Positions 26,060 through 37,094 of a stretch of DNA of 64,000 nt are shown piece by piece; within the stretch, counting starts at the first letter, position 1; every line of letters starts with the position of its first letter. The position numbers were made by a program, and so were the translations under genes. The notes under the pieces are model-generated. The model had not been told where the DNA came from, did no database searches, and saw only the letters and a program-made list of their open reading frames with translations. The stretch lies in contig NZ_OMPQ01000009.1 in NCBI RefSeq assembly GCF_900313025.1, positions 326,072-390,071 of the forward strand, given 5' to 3'. The DNA is from Pseudophaeobacter sp. EL27. Its GTDB lineage: Bacteria > Pseudomonadota > Alphaproteobacteria > Rhodobacterales > Rhodobacteraceae.

Positions 26060-28372
26060 ATGTCCGGTCGCCAAGATTCCTCCGTGCCTGCGCTACGGAT
26101 CTACCACCCTGAACATCTCCGACTGGGGGCAACCCTGCTCTTGTCGGTTGGGTTGATGGTGGTGCCTGGTTTTTTTGCCATTCCCGATTGGATTATGCGC
26201 GGGCTGTTGGCAGTGGGGCTGACACTGCTCGCGGTTGCGCTTTTGATGTTGTTTCAAGCGCGGTTGCGGATCAATGCACGGGCGATGGCGGTGGAATTGC
26301 TCACCGGGTTTATTGAGAAGGATGCAACCCCCAGCTTTGTGACCGATGACGATGGCACCATCCATGCCTGCAACCAGGCGGCGCAGACCCGGTTTCAGGA
26401 CACTGATCGCGAAACCCTGGCGGGCACATTGCGCTCTGTTCTTGCCAACCCATCTGCGGTTTTGTTCCGGTTGCAAAGCCGGGCCCGGTTCGAGGGATCC
26501 GCGCGCGAAGATATCGTGACCCGTCGGGGCCATGTGCGCCTGGCGGTGCATCAGATGCATGGCGGCAGTTTCCTGTGGCGGGTTGAAGATATCGCTGAAC
26601 GCCATGCCGGGCGCGGAGCTGAAGCGGTGCCAATCCCGATGATCACTGTTGGTCGTACCGGCGCGGTTTTGTTCATGAACGAGGCAGCGCGCAAATTGGT
26701 TGGCGAGCGGGTTAAATCGACTGACCGTCTGTTTGTGACCCTGCCGGTCAGCAGCGGTGAGGTGAATACGATCACCACCAAGACCGGCCCGCTCGACGTT
26801 TTGGTGACCGAGCTGAACCGCACCCAGGGCCGCAGTGAGCTGTACCTGATGGAGGTGAGCAGCGCCGAGCTGCAAAGCCAGCAGACCAGCTTTGAGCATA
26901 TGCCCGTTCCCTTTATCAAACTTGCCCCTTCGGGTGATATTCTGTCGCTCAATAAGATGGCGATGGGCATGTTGGGGGTGGAGACCCGCGACAATCTGAA
27001 ACTGGCCCAGTTGATGGAAGGCCTGGGACGTCCAATGTCAGATTGGTTGCGCGATACCGCGGATGGTCTGGCCTCGAACAAATCTGAATTCCTGCGGTTG
27101 TCGCGGCCCGACAAAGAGGTCTTTGTTCAGGTGACGCTGACGCGCGCGGTAGAAGATGGCAAGACCATCCTGATTGCAGTGCTGAATGACGCAACCGAGC
27201 TGAAAACCCTGGAGGCGCAGTTTGTCCAGAGCCAGAAGATGCAGGCGATTGGTCAGCTGGCGGGCGGTGTGGCTCATGATTTCAACAATCTGTTGACTGC
27301 AATTTCAGGCCATTGCGATCTTCTGTTGCTGCGGCATGATCAGGGTGATCAGGACTATGGAGATCTGATCCAGATCCATGAAAACGCCAATCGTGCGGCC
27401 TCACTTGTCAGTCAGCTACTGGCGTTTTCGCGCAAACAGACATTGCTGCCCGAGGTTCTGGATGTCCGCGATACCCTGTCGGATCTGACTCATCTGTTGA
27501 ACCGTCTGGTGGGGGAAAAGGTCACTCTGACGCTTAGCCATGATCCGGTGATGCGTTCGATCCGCGCCGACAAACGCCAGCTGGAACAGGTGTTGATGAA
27601 TCTGGTGGTGAACGCCCGCGATGCCATGCCCAATGGCGGTGAAATCCGCGTGCGCACCGAAGCTGTGACCCTGGACAAACCTCTGAAACGCGACCGTGCC
27701 GCAGTGCCCGAGGGCAACTGGATCACGGTTAAGGTCAGCGACGAAGGCGTGGGTATTCCGCCGGACAAATTGCAAAAGGTCTTTGAGCCCTTCTACACCA
27801 CCAAACGCACCGGCGAAGGCACTGGCCTGGGTCTGTCAACGGCTTACGGGATCGTCAAACAGACCGGTGGCTTTATCTTTGTCGACTCGGTGGCTGACAA
27901 GGGCACGCAGTTCACCCTGTTCTTCCCTGTCTATCAGGAAGGCGATGAGGATCAGGTTGAAGTTGCCGCGGTAGAAGCCCCCAAGGCTGCTCCGGCTCCG
28001 CAGCACGGTGAAGGTGTGGTGCTTTTGGTGGAAGATGAGGCACCTGTCCGGGCCTTTGCCTCGCGTGCATTGCGTATGCGTGGCTATACGGTGCTTGAGG
28101 CGGAATCCGCAGAGGATGCCTTGCGGACGCTCGAAGACCCTGGCCTGACAGTCGATGTCTTTGTCACTGATGTTGTGATGCCAGGAATGGATGGCCCCAC
28201 CTGGGTCCGTCAGGCCCTTCAGACCCGCCCTGATACGCGGGTTGTTTTTGTCTCAGGCTATGCCGAGGGAGCCTTTGGCGAAGCCGAGCCAGATGTGCCC
28301 AATTCGGTCTTCCTGCCCAAGCCTTTCTCGCTCAACCAGTTGACGGAAACGGTTCACGCTCAGCTGCACTAG
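26060..28372 (+). CDS. cckA: CckA-type hybrid histidine kinase
   Basis: A 770-residue hybrid sensor kinase that would phosphorylate ChpT and thereby control CtrA. I chose ATG 26060, with GGAG five bases upstream; ATG 26027 has none. Two membrane spans lie in the first 90 residues (TLLLSVGLMVVPGFF, LLAVGLTLLAVALLMLF). PAS-like regions follow to about 390. The phosphoacceptor helix reads AGGVAHDFNNLLTAISGHCD, with N box NLVVNARDAMPNGG and G boxes DEGVGIPPDK and GEGTGLGLSTAYG. The C-terminal receiver begins VLLVEDEAPVRAFA, with phospho-Asp in VFVTDVVMPGMDG. All parts are intact. Confidence 0.93.
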   Translation: MSGRQDSSVPALRIYHPEHLRLGATLLLSVGLMVVPGFFAIPDWIMRGLLAVGLTLLAVALLMLFQARLRINARAMAVELLTGFIEKDATPSFVTDDDGTIHACNQAAQTRFQDTDRETLAGTLRSVLANPSAVLFRLQSRARFEGSAREDIVTRRGHVRLAVHQMHGGSFLWRVEDIAERHAGRGAEAVPIPMITVGRTGAVLFMNEAARKLVGERVKSTDRLFVTLPVSSGEVNTITTKTGPLDVLVTELNRTQGRSELYLMEVSSAELQSQQTSFEHMPVPFIKLAPSGDILSLNKMAMGMLGVETRDNLKLAQLMEGLGRPMSDWLRDTADGLASNKSEFLRLSRPDKEVFVQVTLTRAVEDGKTILIAVLNDATELKTLEAQFVQSQKMQAIGQLAGGVAHDFNNLLTAISGHCDLLLLRHDQGDQDYGDLIQIHENANRAASLVSQLLAFSRKQTLLPEVLDVRDTLSDLTHLLNRLVGEKVTLTLSHDPVMRSIRADKRQLEQVLMNLVVNARDAMPNGGEIRVRTEAVTLDKPLKRDRAAVPEGNWITVKVSDEGVGIPPDKLQKVFEPFYTTKRTGEGTGLGLSTAYGIVKQTGGFIFVDSVADKGTQFTLFFPVYQEGDEDQVEVAAVEAPKAAPAPQHGEGVVLLVEDEAPVRAFASRALRMRGYTVLEAESAEDALRTLEDPGLTVDVFVTDVVMPGMDGPTWVRQALQTRPDTRVVFVSGYAEGAFGEAEPDVPNSVFLPKPFSLNQLTETVHAQLH

Positions 28373-28411
28373 GCCCTGGGGAGGGATTTGCTCCTCCTCG
28401 GCCCGTGAGCT

Positions 28412-29014
28412 TTACTGAATGCTGTTATAGAGATCGAACTCCTCGGGCTTTTTACGCCGGTACAGCGCTTCGACCTCAGGGCTGAGTGTCAGATCCATCA
28501 CCGGGCTGACATTGTGTTTTTGCAACGTGATCTTCACATCCAGCCGCTGTTCCAGGAAAGATTGAATGGCTGGCTGATCTTCATATCGGAATAGATGGGT
28601 GACATGGCAGCCATTTTTCTGCGCCTCAAGGAATTTGGCCTGGCTGCCCACATTGGCATAGCCCGGCTGCTGTCCCTTGCAGTAATTGCGGACAAATTGG
28701 TCAAAACTGATGCCATGGGTAGCGTTTGGCTTGCCCTGCATAAAGGGGCGTTGGCGAAAGCGATACCAGCTGCCCAGCCAGCTTATCGGTTCACGCATGA
28801 CAGCCGCCACTTCCAGTTCAACACCACAGACTCGCTCAAACATTGGGCGAATCCAACGATTGTAACGATAGAGTGGCGCATGCTTCAAATCTGGAGGGTT
28901 GGTGATCGCGAGGTCAGCCCGCATTTTCAGGGCTTCCTGATAGGCAGATGTTCCGGTTTTTGGAACCGAGAGCAGCACCAGTTTTTCAGCATAAAATACC
29001 AACATAAACCGCAT
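28412..29014 (-). CDS. Sulfotransferase-like protein
   Basis: A 200-residue protein with a 5'-PAPS-type phosphate loop near the N-terminus (VLLSVPKTGTSAYQEAL) and the second motif AAVMREPISWLGSWYRFR, as in sulfotransferase-fold proteins. ATG 29014 has AAAGGG close upstream. The length is short for an active sulfotransferase. The acceptor is unknown. It is convergent with cckA and divergent from recA. It could also be a sulfotransferase-fold protein without activity. Confidence 0.7.
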   Translation of the reverse strand: MRFMLVFYAEKLVLLSVPKTGTSAYQEALKMRADLAITNPPDLKHAPLYRYNRWIRPMFERVCGVELEVAAVMREPISWLGSWYRFRQRPFMQGKPNATHGISFDQFVRNYCKGQQPGYANVGSQAKFLEAQKNGCHVTHLFRYEDQPAIQSFLEQRLDVKITLQKHNVSPVMDLTLSPEVEALYRRKKPEEFDLYNSIQ

Positions 29015-29126
29015 CAAACCCTTTTAAATAAGATGGATAGAGGTCGTTTGCCCCTATCTACCATTTGCCTGCCTGTCTGAATAGATGAAGTTTGTGTTTG
29101 CTTTGTTCTCTTTTTGCCCCCATAAG

Positions 29127-29141
29127 GAACAAAAGGCAAAC
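29127..29141 (+). promoter_or_regulatory. SOS (LexA) box candidate before recA
   Basis: GAAC, seven bases, AAAC: one mismatch from the alphaproteobacterial LexA box GAAC-N7-GAAC. It lies 57 bp before the recA start. RecA genes of this group are normally LexA-controlled, so the site is expected here. Confidence 0.5.
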
Positions 29142-29197
29142 AAAGCAGTGATTGCCGCAAGCGCAGCTCTATGACACATAGAAGGGGACAAGGGACT

Positions 29198-30262
29198 ATG
29201 GCGGATCTTTTGACCATGAAAAACAAAGTAAGCGGTGACAAGCAAAAGGCGCTCGATAGCGCGCTTGCACAGATCGAACGGCAGTTCGGCAAGGGCTCCA
29301 TTATGAAGCTCGGCGACGGGGCTATTCAGGAAATCGAGGCGAGCTCTACAGGTTCCCTCGGCCTGGATATTGCCCTTGGGATAGGTGGCCTGCCGATGGG
29401 GCGGATCATCGAGATCTACGGCCCGGAAAGCTCGGGTAAGACCACGCTGACGCTGCATTGTGCAGCGGAGCAGCAGAAAAAAGGCGGCGTTGTAGCCTTT
29501 GTTGATGCGGAACACGCGCTGGACCCGCAATATGCGGCCAAGCTGGGCGTTGATCTGGATGAACTGCTGATCTCTCAGCCTGACACAGGCGAACAGGCGC
29601 TGGAAATCACCGATACATTGGTGCGCTCCGGGGCTGTCAATATGGTCATCGTTGACTCGGTGGCAGCTTTGACTCCCAAATCGGAACTCGAAGGTGATAT
29701 GGGCGATTCCAGCGTTGGTGTGCAGGCTCGTCTGATGAGCCAGGCCATGCGCAAACTCACCGGTTCGATCAGCCGATCCAACTGCATGGTGATCTTTATC
29801 AACCAGATCCGGATGAAGATTGGCGTTATGTTTGGCTCGCCTGAGACCACAACCGGTGGTAACGCCTTGAAGTTCTACTCCTCTGTGCGCTTGGACATTC
29901 GCCGTATTGGTGCTGTCAAAGACCGCGACGAAATTGTCGGGAATGCCACCCGCGTCAAAGTGGTGAAGAACAAAGTAGCGCCACCTTTCAAACAGGTTGA
30001 GTTCGACATCATGTATGGCGAAGGCATCTCCAAGATGGGCGAACTGCTGGATCTGGGAGTTGCCGCTGGCGTGGTCAACAAATCCGGCTCCTGGTTCTCA
30101 TACGGGGATGAGCGGATTGGGCAGGGGCGTGAAAACGCCAAACAGTTCCTGCGCGACCATCAGGCCATTGCCTATGATATCGAGGATAAGATTCGCGCGG
30201 CACATGGGCTGGAATTCGACCGCCCGGATGCGGGCGACGAGGACGACATTCTCGAGGGGTAA
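29198..30262 (+). CDS. recA: RecA recombinase
   Basis: A 354-residue RecA: ATP-dependent strand exchange and co-protease for LexA. I chose ATG 29198 ([15 protein letters not shown]), since the nine codons upstream are not typical. Walker [11 protein letters not shown] is at about residues 75-84, with [15 protein letters not shown] as Walker B and loop 2 in [20 protein letters not shown]. The acidic C-terminus ([11 protein letters not shown]) is normal. It is the only gene before its own terminator, then alaS. Confidence 0.98.
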   Translation: MADLLTMKNKVSGDKQKALDSALAQIERQFGKGSIMKLGDGAIQEIEASSTGSLGLDIALGIGGLPMGRIIEIYGPESSGKTTLTLHCAAEQQKKGGVVAFVDAEHALDPQYAAKLGVDLDELLISQPDTGEQALEITDTLVRSGAVNMVIVDSVAALTPKSELEGDMGDSSVGVQARLMSQAMRKLTGSISRSNCMVIFINQIRMKIGVMFGSPETTTGGNALKFYSSVRLDIRRIGAVKDRDEIVGNATRVKVVKNKVAPPFKQVEFDIMYGEGISKMGELLDLGVAAGVVNKSGSWFSYGDERIGQGRENAKQFLRDHQAIAYDIEDKIRAAHGLEFDRPDAGDEDDILEG

Positions 30263-30297
30263 GCCTCCGGGAAATTTGATCAAAATGATCTATCAGG

Positions 30298-30326
30298 GGG
30301 ACGCAGCATCTGCTGCGTCCTTTTTA
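30298..30326 (+). terminator. recA terminator
   Basis: GGACGCAGCA / TGCTGCGTCC perfect stem with a two-base loop, followed by TTTTT, 36 bp past the recA stop. Confidence 0.9.
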
Positions 30327-30421
30327 CGTTCATTGGCAGGGCGCGGGCTGTGGACAGGGGCTTGATGGGGGGATAAACCTCTCTGCAACCTTGAACATTG
30401 CCCGCAAAGGGATCCCTATCC

Positions 30422-33073
30422 ATGGCGACGCTGAACGACATCCGCTCCACCTTTCTGAACTACTTTGCCAAACAGGGGCACGAGATCGTCGACTCCAGCC
30501 CGCTGGTGCCGCGCAATGATCCCACCCTGATGTTTGTCAACTCAGGCATGGTCCAGTTCAAGAACCTGTTCACCGGGGTTGAGACCCGCGATTATCAGCG
30601 TGCCACCACGGCGCAGAAATGTGTGCGCGCCGGAGGTAAACACAATGACCTCGACAATGTGGGCTATACGGCGCGCCACCATACCTTCTTTGAAATGCTG
30701 GGGAACTTTTCCTTTGGCAACTACTTCAAGGAAGAGGCGATCACCTTTGCCTGGGAGTTGATCACCAAAGAGTTTGGCATCGACAAGAACCGCCTGCTGA
30801 CCACGGTCTATCACACCGATGATGAGGCCTTTGCGATCTGGAAGAAACTGGGCGTGCCAGAGGATCGCATCATCCGTATCGCAACGGCAGATAACTTCTG
30901 GCAGATGGGCCCAACCGGCCCCTGCGGTCCCTGCACCGAGATCTTCTATGATCACGGCGACCATATCTGGGGTGGCCCTCCCGGCTCGCCTGATGAGGAT
31001 GGTGACCGTTTCATCGAGATCTGGAACGTCGTCTTTATGCAGAACGAAAAGTTCGAAGATGGCTCGATGACGCCTCTGGACATGCAGTCGATCGACACCG
31101 GCATGGGGCTGGAGCGGATCGGCGCGCTTCTGCAGGGCAGCCATGACAACTATGACACCGATCTGTTCAAATCCCTGATCGAAGCCTCGGCGGATGTCAC
31201 CAGTTCCGACCCCTACGGGGATCAGAATGTGCATCACCGGGTGATTGCAGACCACCTGCGCTCGACCTCTTTCCTGATGGCCGATGGGGTGATGCCGTCG
31301 AATGTGGGCCGTGGCTTTGTGCTGCGCCGCATCATGCGCCGCGCCATGCGTCATGCGCATCTGCTGGGGGCCAAGGATCCGGTGATGCACCGTTTGGTGC
31401 CTGCGCTGGTGCAGCAGATGGGCGCCGCCTATCCTGAATTGGGTCAGGCCCAGTCGATGATTGAAGAGACCCTGCAGCAGGAAGAGACCCGCTTCAAGCA
31501 GACCCTGGAACGCGGTCTCAAGCTGCTGGATGATGAAGTTGCAGATCTGGACGAAGGAGCCGCGCTTCCCGGTGAAACCGCCTTCAAACTCTATGACACC
31601 TATGGCTTCCCGCTGGATCTGACCCAGGACGCCCTGCGCGAAAAGGGTCGTGAGGTCGACACTGAGGGCTTTGACAGTGCCATGGCAGAGCAAAAAGCCA
31701 AGGCCCGGGCCGCCTGGTCTGGCTCTGGCGACAGTGCCGACAGCACCATCTGGTTTGATATTGCCGACAAACATGGGGCCACCGATTTCCTGGGCTATGA
31801 TACCGAAGTGGCCGAAGGTCAGGTTGTTGCTCTGGTCAAAGACGGCGCTGAGGTCAGCGAGGCCGGGCAGGGCGACAAGGTGCAATTGGTTCTGAATCAG
31901 ACGCCATATTATGCTGAATCCGGTGGTCAGGTTGGCGACAGCGGCGAGATCCGGGTCGATGGCGGGCTTATCCGTGTCTCCGACACCAAAAAATCTGCCG
32001 GTGTCTTTATCCATATGGGTGAAGTGGTTGAGGGGCTGGTCACGACGGGTGCCCCGGCGCAGCTGGTGGTTGATCCGGCACGCCGCTCGGCCATTCGCGC
32101 CAACCACTCTGCCACCCATTTGCTGCATGAGGCCCTGCGCGAAGCGCTTGGCGATCATGTGGCCCAGCGGGGCTCTTTGAATGCGGATGATCGCCTGCGG
32201 TTTGATTTTAGCCACACCAAGGCGCTGAGCGATGCTGAGCTGAGCAAAGTCTCTGCGGATGTGAATGCCTTTATCCGTCAGAACACGCCGGTGGAAACCC
32301 GCATCATGACGCCAGATGATGCCCGCGCCCTGGGTGCGCAGGCGCTGTTTGGTGAAAAATACGGCGATGAGGTTCGGGTGGTCTCGATGGGGCGGGCTGA
32401 TACCGGCAAGGGCAACGATGGGGAGACCTATTCGATCGAGCTTTGTGGCGGCACACATGTGCGCCAGACCGGCGACATCGGCACCTTTGTGATCCTTGGG
32501 GATAGTGCCTCCTCTGCCGGGGTCCGTCGGATCGAAGCCTTGACCGGAGCTGCGGCCTTTGACCATCTGGAACGCACTGCGGGTCAAATGGCCGAGATCG
32601 CGGGAACGCTCAAGGCGCAGCCGGGCGAAGTGATGGATCGTCTAAGATCCATGATGGAGGAGCGCAAGGCGCTGCAAAACGAGATCTCCAACCTGAAACA
32701 ACAGCTTGCCATGGGCGGTGGTGCCGGTGGTGGTGCCGAGGCCAAGGAGGTTGGGGGCAAGATGTTCCTGGCTCAGGCTTTGGAAGGGGTTTCGGGTAAG
32801 GACCTGCGCGGTTTGATTGATGCGCATAAGCAAAGCATTGGCTCTGGTGTGATCCTGTTGATTGCTGAGGATGGTGGCAAGGTGGCTGTTGCCGCTGGCG
32901 TCACCGATGATCTGACCGGTGATGTTTCCGCCGTCGATGTCCTGCGCGCAGCCGTACCTGCGGTTGGCGGCAAGGGCGGCGGTGGTCGACCAGACATGGC
33001 GCAGGGCGGCGGTAAGGATTTTTCTGGTGCTGAAGAGGCAATCGCCGCAGCTGAGGCCTTTTTGGCGGGCTAA
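30422..33073 (+). CDS. alaS: Alanyl-tRNA synthetase
   Basis: An 883-residue class II synthetase charging tRNA-Ala. I chose ATG 30422 ([20 protein letters not shown]). Motif 1 region [15 protein letters not shown], motif 2 [19 protein letters not shown] and motif 3 [11 protein letters not shown] are present. The editing domain has [13 protein letters not shown] and [13 protein letters not shown] with the zinc-type His/Cys. The C-terminal C-Ala domain carries a Gly-rich [16 protein letters not shown] linker. Length fits. Confidence 0.97.
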   Translation: MATLNDIRSTFLNYFAKQGHEIVDSSPLVPRNDPTLMFVNSGMVQFKNLFTGVETRDYQRATTAQKCVRAGGKHNDLDNVGYTARHHTFFEMLGNFSFGNYFKEEAITFAWELITKEFGIDKNRLLTTVYHTDDEAFAIWKKLGVPEDRIIRIATADNFWQMGPTGPCGPCTEIFYDHGDHIWGGPPGSPDEDGDRFIEIWNVVFMQNEKFEDGSMTPLDMQSIDTGMGLERIGALLQGSHDNYDTDLFKSLIEASADVTSSDPYGDQNVHHRVIADHLRSTSFLMADGVMPSNVGRGFVLRRIMRRAMRHAHLLGAKDPVMHRLVPALVQQMGAAYPELGQAQSMIEETLQQEETRFKQTLERGLKLLDDEVADLDEGAALPGETAFKLYDTYGFPLDLTQDALREKGREVDTEGFDSAMAEQKAKARAAWSGSGDSADSTIWFDIADKHGATDFLGYDTEVAEGQVVALVKDGAEVSEAGQGDKVQLVLNQTPYYAESGGQVGDSGEIRVDGGLIRVSDTKKSAGVFIHMGEVVEGLVTTGAPAQLVVDPARRSAIRANHSATHLLHEALREALGDHVAQRGSLNADDRLRFDFSHTKALSDAELSKVSADVNAFIRQNTPVETRIMTPDDARALGAQALFGEKYGDEVRVVSMGRADTGKGNDGETYSIELCGGTHVRQTGDIGTFVILGDSASSAGVRRIEALTGAAAFDHLERTAGQMAEIAGTLKAQPGEVMDRLRSMMEERKALQNEISNLKQQLAMGGGAGGGAEAKEVGGKMFLAQALEGVSGKDLRGLIDAHKQSIGSGVILLIAEDGGKVAVAAGVTDDLTGDVSAVDVLRAAVPAVGGKGGGGRPDMAQGGGKDFSGAEEAIAAAEAFLAG

Positions 33074-33116
33074 CTACCCATTGTGGGCCCAGAGCCCGCA
33101 AACCAAATACCCAAAG

Positions 33117-33153
33117 ACGCCCGCAGTCCTTTGACTCGCGGGTGTTTTTCTTT
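33117..33153 (+). terminator. alaS terminator
   Basis: ACGCCCGC / GCGGGTGT eight-bp stem (one wobble) with a 13-base loop, followed by TTTTCTTT, 43 bp after the alaS stop. Confidence 0.75.
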
Positions 33154-33244
33154 GAGTGGACCATTTGGTCAAAAAACTGATCGACGTGGGGGAGCAATTG
33201 CCTATGCTGTGCCAAAGCCCAGGCAGATTACCGGAGGATCCCAG

Positions 33245-33532
33245 ATGCCCGCACTTTGGATTGCACATGTCACCGTCACCGACGAAGAAGCCTATGGCAA
33301 ATATGCCAAGCTGGCCGGCCCGGCCGTAGCCAAGGCCGGCGGCGAGTTCATCGCCCGTGGCGGCCGCTTTGTTCAACTGGAAGGCAAGGAACGCCCCCGT
33401 AATGTGGTAGCCAAATTTCCCAGCGTAGATGCGGCGGTTGAGTGCTATCACAGCGCCGAATACCAGGAAGCGTTGAGCCATGCACGCGGTGCCTCCGAAC
33501 GCGAACTGATGGTTGTTGAGACCAGCGAGTAA
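33245..33532 (+). CDS. DUF1330 domain protein
   Basis: A 95-residue protein. ATG 33245 has GGAGG about seven bases upstream. The fold is a dimeric alpha-beta barrel: MPALWIAHVTVTDEEAYGKY, FIARGGRFVQLEGKERPRNV and YHSAEYQEALSHARGASERE match DUF1330, in which no reaction is established. No cofactor motif is seen. It has its own terminator and lies between alaS and the convergent typA. Confidence 0.85.
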   Translation: MPALWIAHVTVTDEEAYGKYAKLAGPAVAKAGGEFIARGGRFVQLEGKERPRNVVAKFPSVDAAVECYHSAEYQEALSHARGASERELMVVETSE

Positions 33533-33559
33533 CTCAAATCATTAGGAATTGAATTGCAG

Positions 33560-33590
33560 AGGGCTCCTGGTTGGGGCCCTTTTCTTGTTT
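33560..33590 (+). terminator. Terminator after the DUF1330 gene
   Basis: AGGGCTCC / GGGGCCCT eight-bp stem with a five-base loop, then a T-rich tail. Confidence 0.75.
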
Positions 33591-33629
33591 TGGTTTTGTC
33601 TTTTTGCCAAAATCCCTACCCCGAAAATG

Positions 33630-33653
33630 AAAAAGGACGCCCTAAGGCGCCCC
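33630..33653 (-). terminator. typA terminator
   Basis: On the minus strand a GGCGCC-type stem with one mismatch and a TTAG loop is followed by TTTTT, 25 bp past the typA stop. Confidence 0.65.
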
Positions 33654-33678
33654 TCCAATTCTATTTTGTATTAGCGGT

Positions 33679-35499
33679 TTAGCCGTTTTCACGCGCCATC
33701 CGCTTGCGCTCATGCGGGTCAAGGTAGCGCTTACGCAGACGGATCGAGTTTGGCGTGACTTCCACTAGCTCGTCGTCGTTGATGTAGGCGATGGCCTCTT
33801 CCAGCGACAGGGTGATTGGCGTGGTCAGGCGGACTGCTTCGTCGGTGCCGGAGGCGCGAACGTTGGTCAGCTTTTTGCCTTTCAGTGGGTTCACTTCCAG
33901 GTCGTTCTCACGGGAGTGTTCTCCGATGATCATTCCCTGATAGATATCAACCTGCGAGCCAATGAACATCTTTCCGCGATCTTCCAGGTTCCACAGCGCA
34001 TAGGCGACGGACTGACCGCTTTCCATCGACAGCAGAACACCAGCGCGGCGACCAGGGATGGAACCTTTGTGCGGTGCCCAGCCGTGGAAAACCCGGTTCA
34101 ACACGCCAGTACCACGGGTGTCTGTCAGGAATTCACCGTGATAACCGATCAGACCACGCGACGGCACATGGGCGATAATGCGGGTCTTACCTGCGCCAGC
34201 TGGGCGCATCTCGACCAACTCACCCTTACGGGCGCCAGTGATCTTTTCGATCACAGCACCGGAGTATTCGTCATCAACGTCGATGGTGGCTTCCTCAATG
34301 GGCTCCATGCGCACGCCATCGACTTCTTTCATCAGAACCTGCGGGCGCGAGATCGACAGCTCAAAGCCTTCACGGCGCATGTTCTCGATCAGAACACCCA
34401 TTTGAAGTTCGCCGCGGCCGGCAACTTCAAAGGCGTCTCCACCGGGGGTGTCGGTGATCTTGATCGCGACGTTGCCTTCAGCTTCTTTCATCAGGCGGTC
34501 ACGAATGACCCGCGACTGAACCTTTTTGCCGTCGCGGCCAGCCAGCGGGCTGTCGTTGATGCCAAAGGTCACGGTGATGGTGGGCGGATCGATCGGCTGG
34601 GCGTCCAGGGCTTCATCCACCGCCAGGGCGCAGATGGTATCAGCCACGGTGGCTTTGGTCATACCGGCAAGCGAGACGATATCGCCAGCCTGGGCCTCGT
34701 CGATGTCCTGCTGCGCCAGACCACGGAAGGCCTGAATTTTGGTGACGCGGAACTGTTCGATCTTTTGGCCAATGCGAGACAGAGCCTGCACAGTGGCGCC
34801 AACCTTCAGAGTGCCGCTTTCAACGCGACCGGTCAGCAAGCGGCCCACAAAGGGGTCAGAGCCCAGGGTGGTGGCCAGCATGCGGAAATCTTCGTTTTGG
34901 CGTTTGATCTGCTTTGGCTCGGGAACGTGGTTGACGATCAGATTGTAGAGCGCGTGCAGATCTTTACGGGGACCATCCAGCTCGGCATCGGCCCAGCCGT
35001 TACGGCCCGACGCATACATATGTGGGAAGTCGAGCTGATCTTCGCTGGCATCCAGGGAGGCAAAAAGATCAAAACATTCGTCCAGCGCGCGATCGGGCTC
35101 GGCATCGGGTTTGTCGACCTTGTTCAAAACCACGATAGGGCGCAGGCCCAGGGCCAGGGCTTTGGAGGTCACAAATTTGGTCTGCGGCATCGGGCCTTCG
35201 GCGGCATCTACCAGCAGCACAACACCGTCTACCATCGACAGGATACGCTCAACCTCACCACCAAAATCGGCGTGACCGGGGGTGTCAACGATGTTGATAC
35301 GGGTGCCATTCCACTCCACCGAAGTGGGTTTTGCAAAAATGGTAATGCCCCGCTCGCGTTCCAGGTCGTTGCTGTCCATGGCACGTTCTGCCACAGCCTG
35401 GTTTTCGCGGAAGGCGCCGGATTGTTTCAGAAGCTCATCAACCAGGGTGGTTTTACCGTGGTCCACGTGAGCAATGATCGCAATGTTGCGCATGTCCAT
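33679..35499 (-). CDS. typA: Ribosome-associated GTPase TypA/BipA
   Basis: A 606-residue translational GTPase. I chose ATG 35499 ([19 protein letters not shown]), with AAGG eight bases upstream; the 25 codons further up lack a site and have poor content. G1 [11 protein letters not shown]2 region [12 protein letters not shown]3 [14 protein letters not shown] and G4 [13 protein letters not shown] are intact. The C-terminal domain has [20 protein letters not shown] and the family's own tail [13 protein letters not shown]. The protein acts in ribosome assembly and stress or cold growth. Confidence 0.97.
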   Translation of the reverse strand: MDMRNIAIIAHVDHGKTTLVDELLKQSGAFRENQAVAERAMDSNDLERERGITIFAKPTSVEWNGTRINIVDTPGHADFGGEVERILSMVDGVVLLVDAAEGPMPQTKFVTSKALALGLRPIVVLNKVDKPDAEPDRALDECFDLFASLDASEDQLDFPHMYASGRNGWADAELDGPRKDLHALYNLIVNHVPEPKQIKRQNEDFRMLATTLGSDPFVGRLLTGRVESGTLKVGATVQALSRIGQKIEQFRVTKIQAFRGLAQQDIDEAQAGDIVSLAGMTKATVADTICALAVDEALDAQPIDPPTITVTFGINDSPLAGRDGKKVQSRVIRDRLMKEAEGNVAIKITDTPGGDAFEVAGRGELQMGVLIENMRREGFELSISRPQVLMKEVDGVRMEPIEEATIDVDDEYSGAVIEKITGARKGELVEMRPAGAGKTRIIAHVPSRGLIGYHGEFLTDTRGTGVLNRVFHGWAPHKGSIPGRRAGVLLSMESGQSVAYALWNLEDRGKMFIGSQVDIYQGMIIGEHSRENDLEVNPLKGKKLTNVRASGTDEAVRLTTPITLSLEEAIAYINDDELVEVTPNSIRLRKRYLDPHERKRMARENG

Positions 35500-35689
35500 G
35501 ACGTCAGCCTTTGTAAGGAAGTTGCGCCGCCCATAGCCCGATCCCACGCCAAAGGCCAGAAGAAATACGCCCATTCCGCCCTGTAAGGTGAAACCTGCAA
35601 CAATACTGCGTATTTAGTGCTGAATTATTCCAGTTTCACGCGAAGGATGGGTTTGGCTGGCTCATGCTTGCCCTCCTGGAGACGGCTGG

Positions 35690-36025
35690 TCAGTGGCCGG
35701 AAGAGGAAGAAAACAGGTGAATGACCAACACACCGGCGATGATCAGGCCGATGCCAATGATCGCAGGCAGGTCCAGGCGCTGGCCAAACATCACCAAGCC
35801 AATGAAGGCGATGAGAACAATCCCCAGGCCGGCCCAGATGGCATAGACCAGCCCAACCGGCATGTATTTTAGCGTTAGTCCCAACATGAAAAAGGAAAAC
35901 CCATAGGCCACAACAACCAACAGCGAGGGACCAAGGCGGGTGAATTGTTGGCTGGCCTGCAATGCGGTGGTGCCAATGGTTTCGGCGATGATCGCGGCAA
36001 TGAGATAGAGGTAATGAATGGGCAT
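35690..36025 (-). CDS. SMR-family small multidrug/cation transporter
   Basis: A 111-residue inner-membrane protein with four hydrophobic segments. ATG 36025 has AAGGAT seven bases upstream; the longer upstream frame reads poorly. The essential Glu is in YLIAAIIAETIGTTALQAS (about residue 15). KYMPVGLVYAIWAGLGIVLIA is the signature of EmrE-type, proton-coupled exporters. It most likely works as a dimer. The substrate is not predictable. Confidence 0.88.
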   Translation of the reverse strand: MPIHYLYLIAAIIAETIGTTALQASQQFTRLGPSLLVVVAYGFSFFMLGLTLKYMPVGLVYAIWAGLGIVLIAFIGLVMFGQRLDLPAIIGIGLIIAGVLVIHLFSSSSGH

Positions 36026-36271
36026 GCCCGGATCCTTTTCAGCTCTGGACTTTGGGTGTTCACTCTTCGCCATATCTGAAGGTTTTGATCTGGGACAGTC
36101 CGGAAACGGCAGCAGGTGGCGTTTTTTCAATTCCCCGCATTGGAGCTGGATAGGTTGATCGCCTTGCACCATTGAACAGGTACCTGTGCAGTCGGGGTAA
36201 TCGACGATCACCGGGTGGCTCTGTATCAACAGGTCAAATTACTGTCCTCAAACCAATAGGAAACCAGATCA

Positions 36272-37090
36272 ATGTGCCGCTGGGCCGCTTACCTTGGATC
36301 GCCAATCTTTCTCGAAGACATCATTTCCCGCCCCGGGCATTCCCTGATTGCGCAAAGCCAAGAGGCGGCGGAATGCAAGACAAGCACCAATGGCGATGGG
36401 TTTGGTGTTGCCTGGTACGATCACAGGGCAGAGCCGGGATTGTACCGGGATGTCTACCCAGCCTGGTCAGACACCAACCTGCGCGCGCTGGCCCACCAAG
36501 TGCAGTCAAAGCTGTTTCTGTCCCATGTGCGGGCCTCGACAGGGTCGGCTATCAGCCGCAACAACTGCCATCCCTTTGCGGCAGGGCGCTGGTCCTTCAT
36601 GCATAACGGTCAGGTCGGCGGCTTTGAGCAGTTCCGCCGCTATGCTGATATGTGTGTGCCGGATGAGCTGTATCATCACCGCAAAGGCGCCACCGACAGT
36701 GAGATCCTGTTCCTGCTGGCGTTGAAGGAGGGACTTGATCAGGATCCATTGCAGGCCCTGGAGCGAGCAGTTGCAAAAATGGAGAGCCTGTCGCGCAGTC
36801 GCGGCACCACGCCCCACATGCGCTTGTCGGTTGCTCTGTCAGACAGCGAGAGGCTCTATGCGGCGCGATACTCCTCGGATCATATCGCGCCCTCACTCTA
36901 TTATCGTTGGAGCAACAGCCGGCAAGGGTGGGCCGTGGTGTCGGAACCACTGGAGCAAGAGCAAGATGGCTGGCATCAACTGCCTGCAGGTGGATTTTTG
37001 ACGCTGTCGGCCGGTGGACCTGTAGATGGGGCCAAAGTTACGGACTTTGATCCAAACCGACATGATGTCGATCTGAACTGCCCAGGGTAA
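36272..37090 (+). CDS. Class II glutamine amidotransferase domain protein
   Basis: A 272-residue protein beginning MCRWAAYLGSPIFLED, so removal of Met exposes the nucleophile Cys. The Ntn-fold motifs NGDGFGVAWYD and HVRASTGS and the loop RWSFMHNGQVGGF match the YafJ/EgtC type. This domain releases ammonia from glutamine, or in EgtC cleaves a gamma-glutamyl group. There is no synthase domain and no ergothioneine gene nearby, so the partner substrate is unknown. It is convergent with the tandem-HD gene. Confidence 0.85.
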   Translation: MCRWAAYLGSPIFLEDIISRPGHSLIAQSQEAAECKTSTNGDGFGVAWYDHRAEPGLYRDVYPAWSDTNLRALAHQVQSKLFLSHVRASTGSAISRNNCHPFAAGRWSFMHNGQVGGFEQFRRYADMCVPDELYHHRKGATDSEILFLLALKEGLDQDPLQALERAVAKMESLSRSRGTTPHMRLSVALSDSERLYAARYSSDHIAPSLYYRWSNSRQGWAVVSEPLEQEQDGWHQLPAGGFLTLSAGGPVDGAKVTDFDPNRHDVDLNCPG

Positions 37091-37094
37091 CCTG

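Noticed and set aside
30263-30421. Possible alanine attenuator before alaS
   Set aside because: I looked for an Ala-rich leader frame as at cysS; only a three-codon frame is present, so no attenuator is supported.
30542-32587. 681-codon minus-strand open frame opposite alaS
   Set aside because: Antisense shadow of a conserved, GC-rich gene; no domain can be read from it.
33916-35586. 556-codon plus-strand open frame opposite typA
   Set aside because: Antisense shadow of typA with low-complexity His/Gln-rich content.
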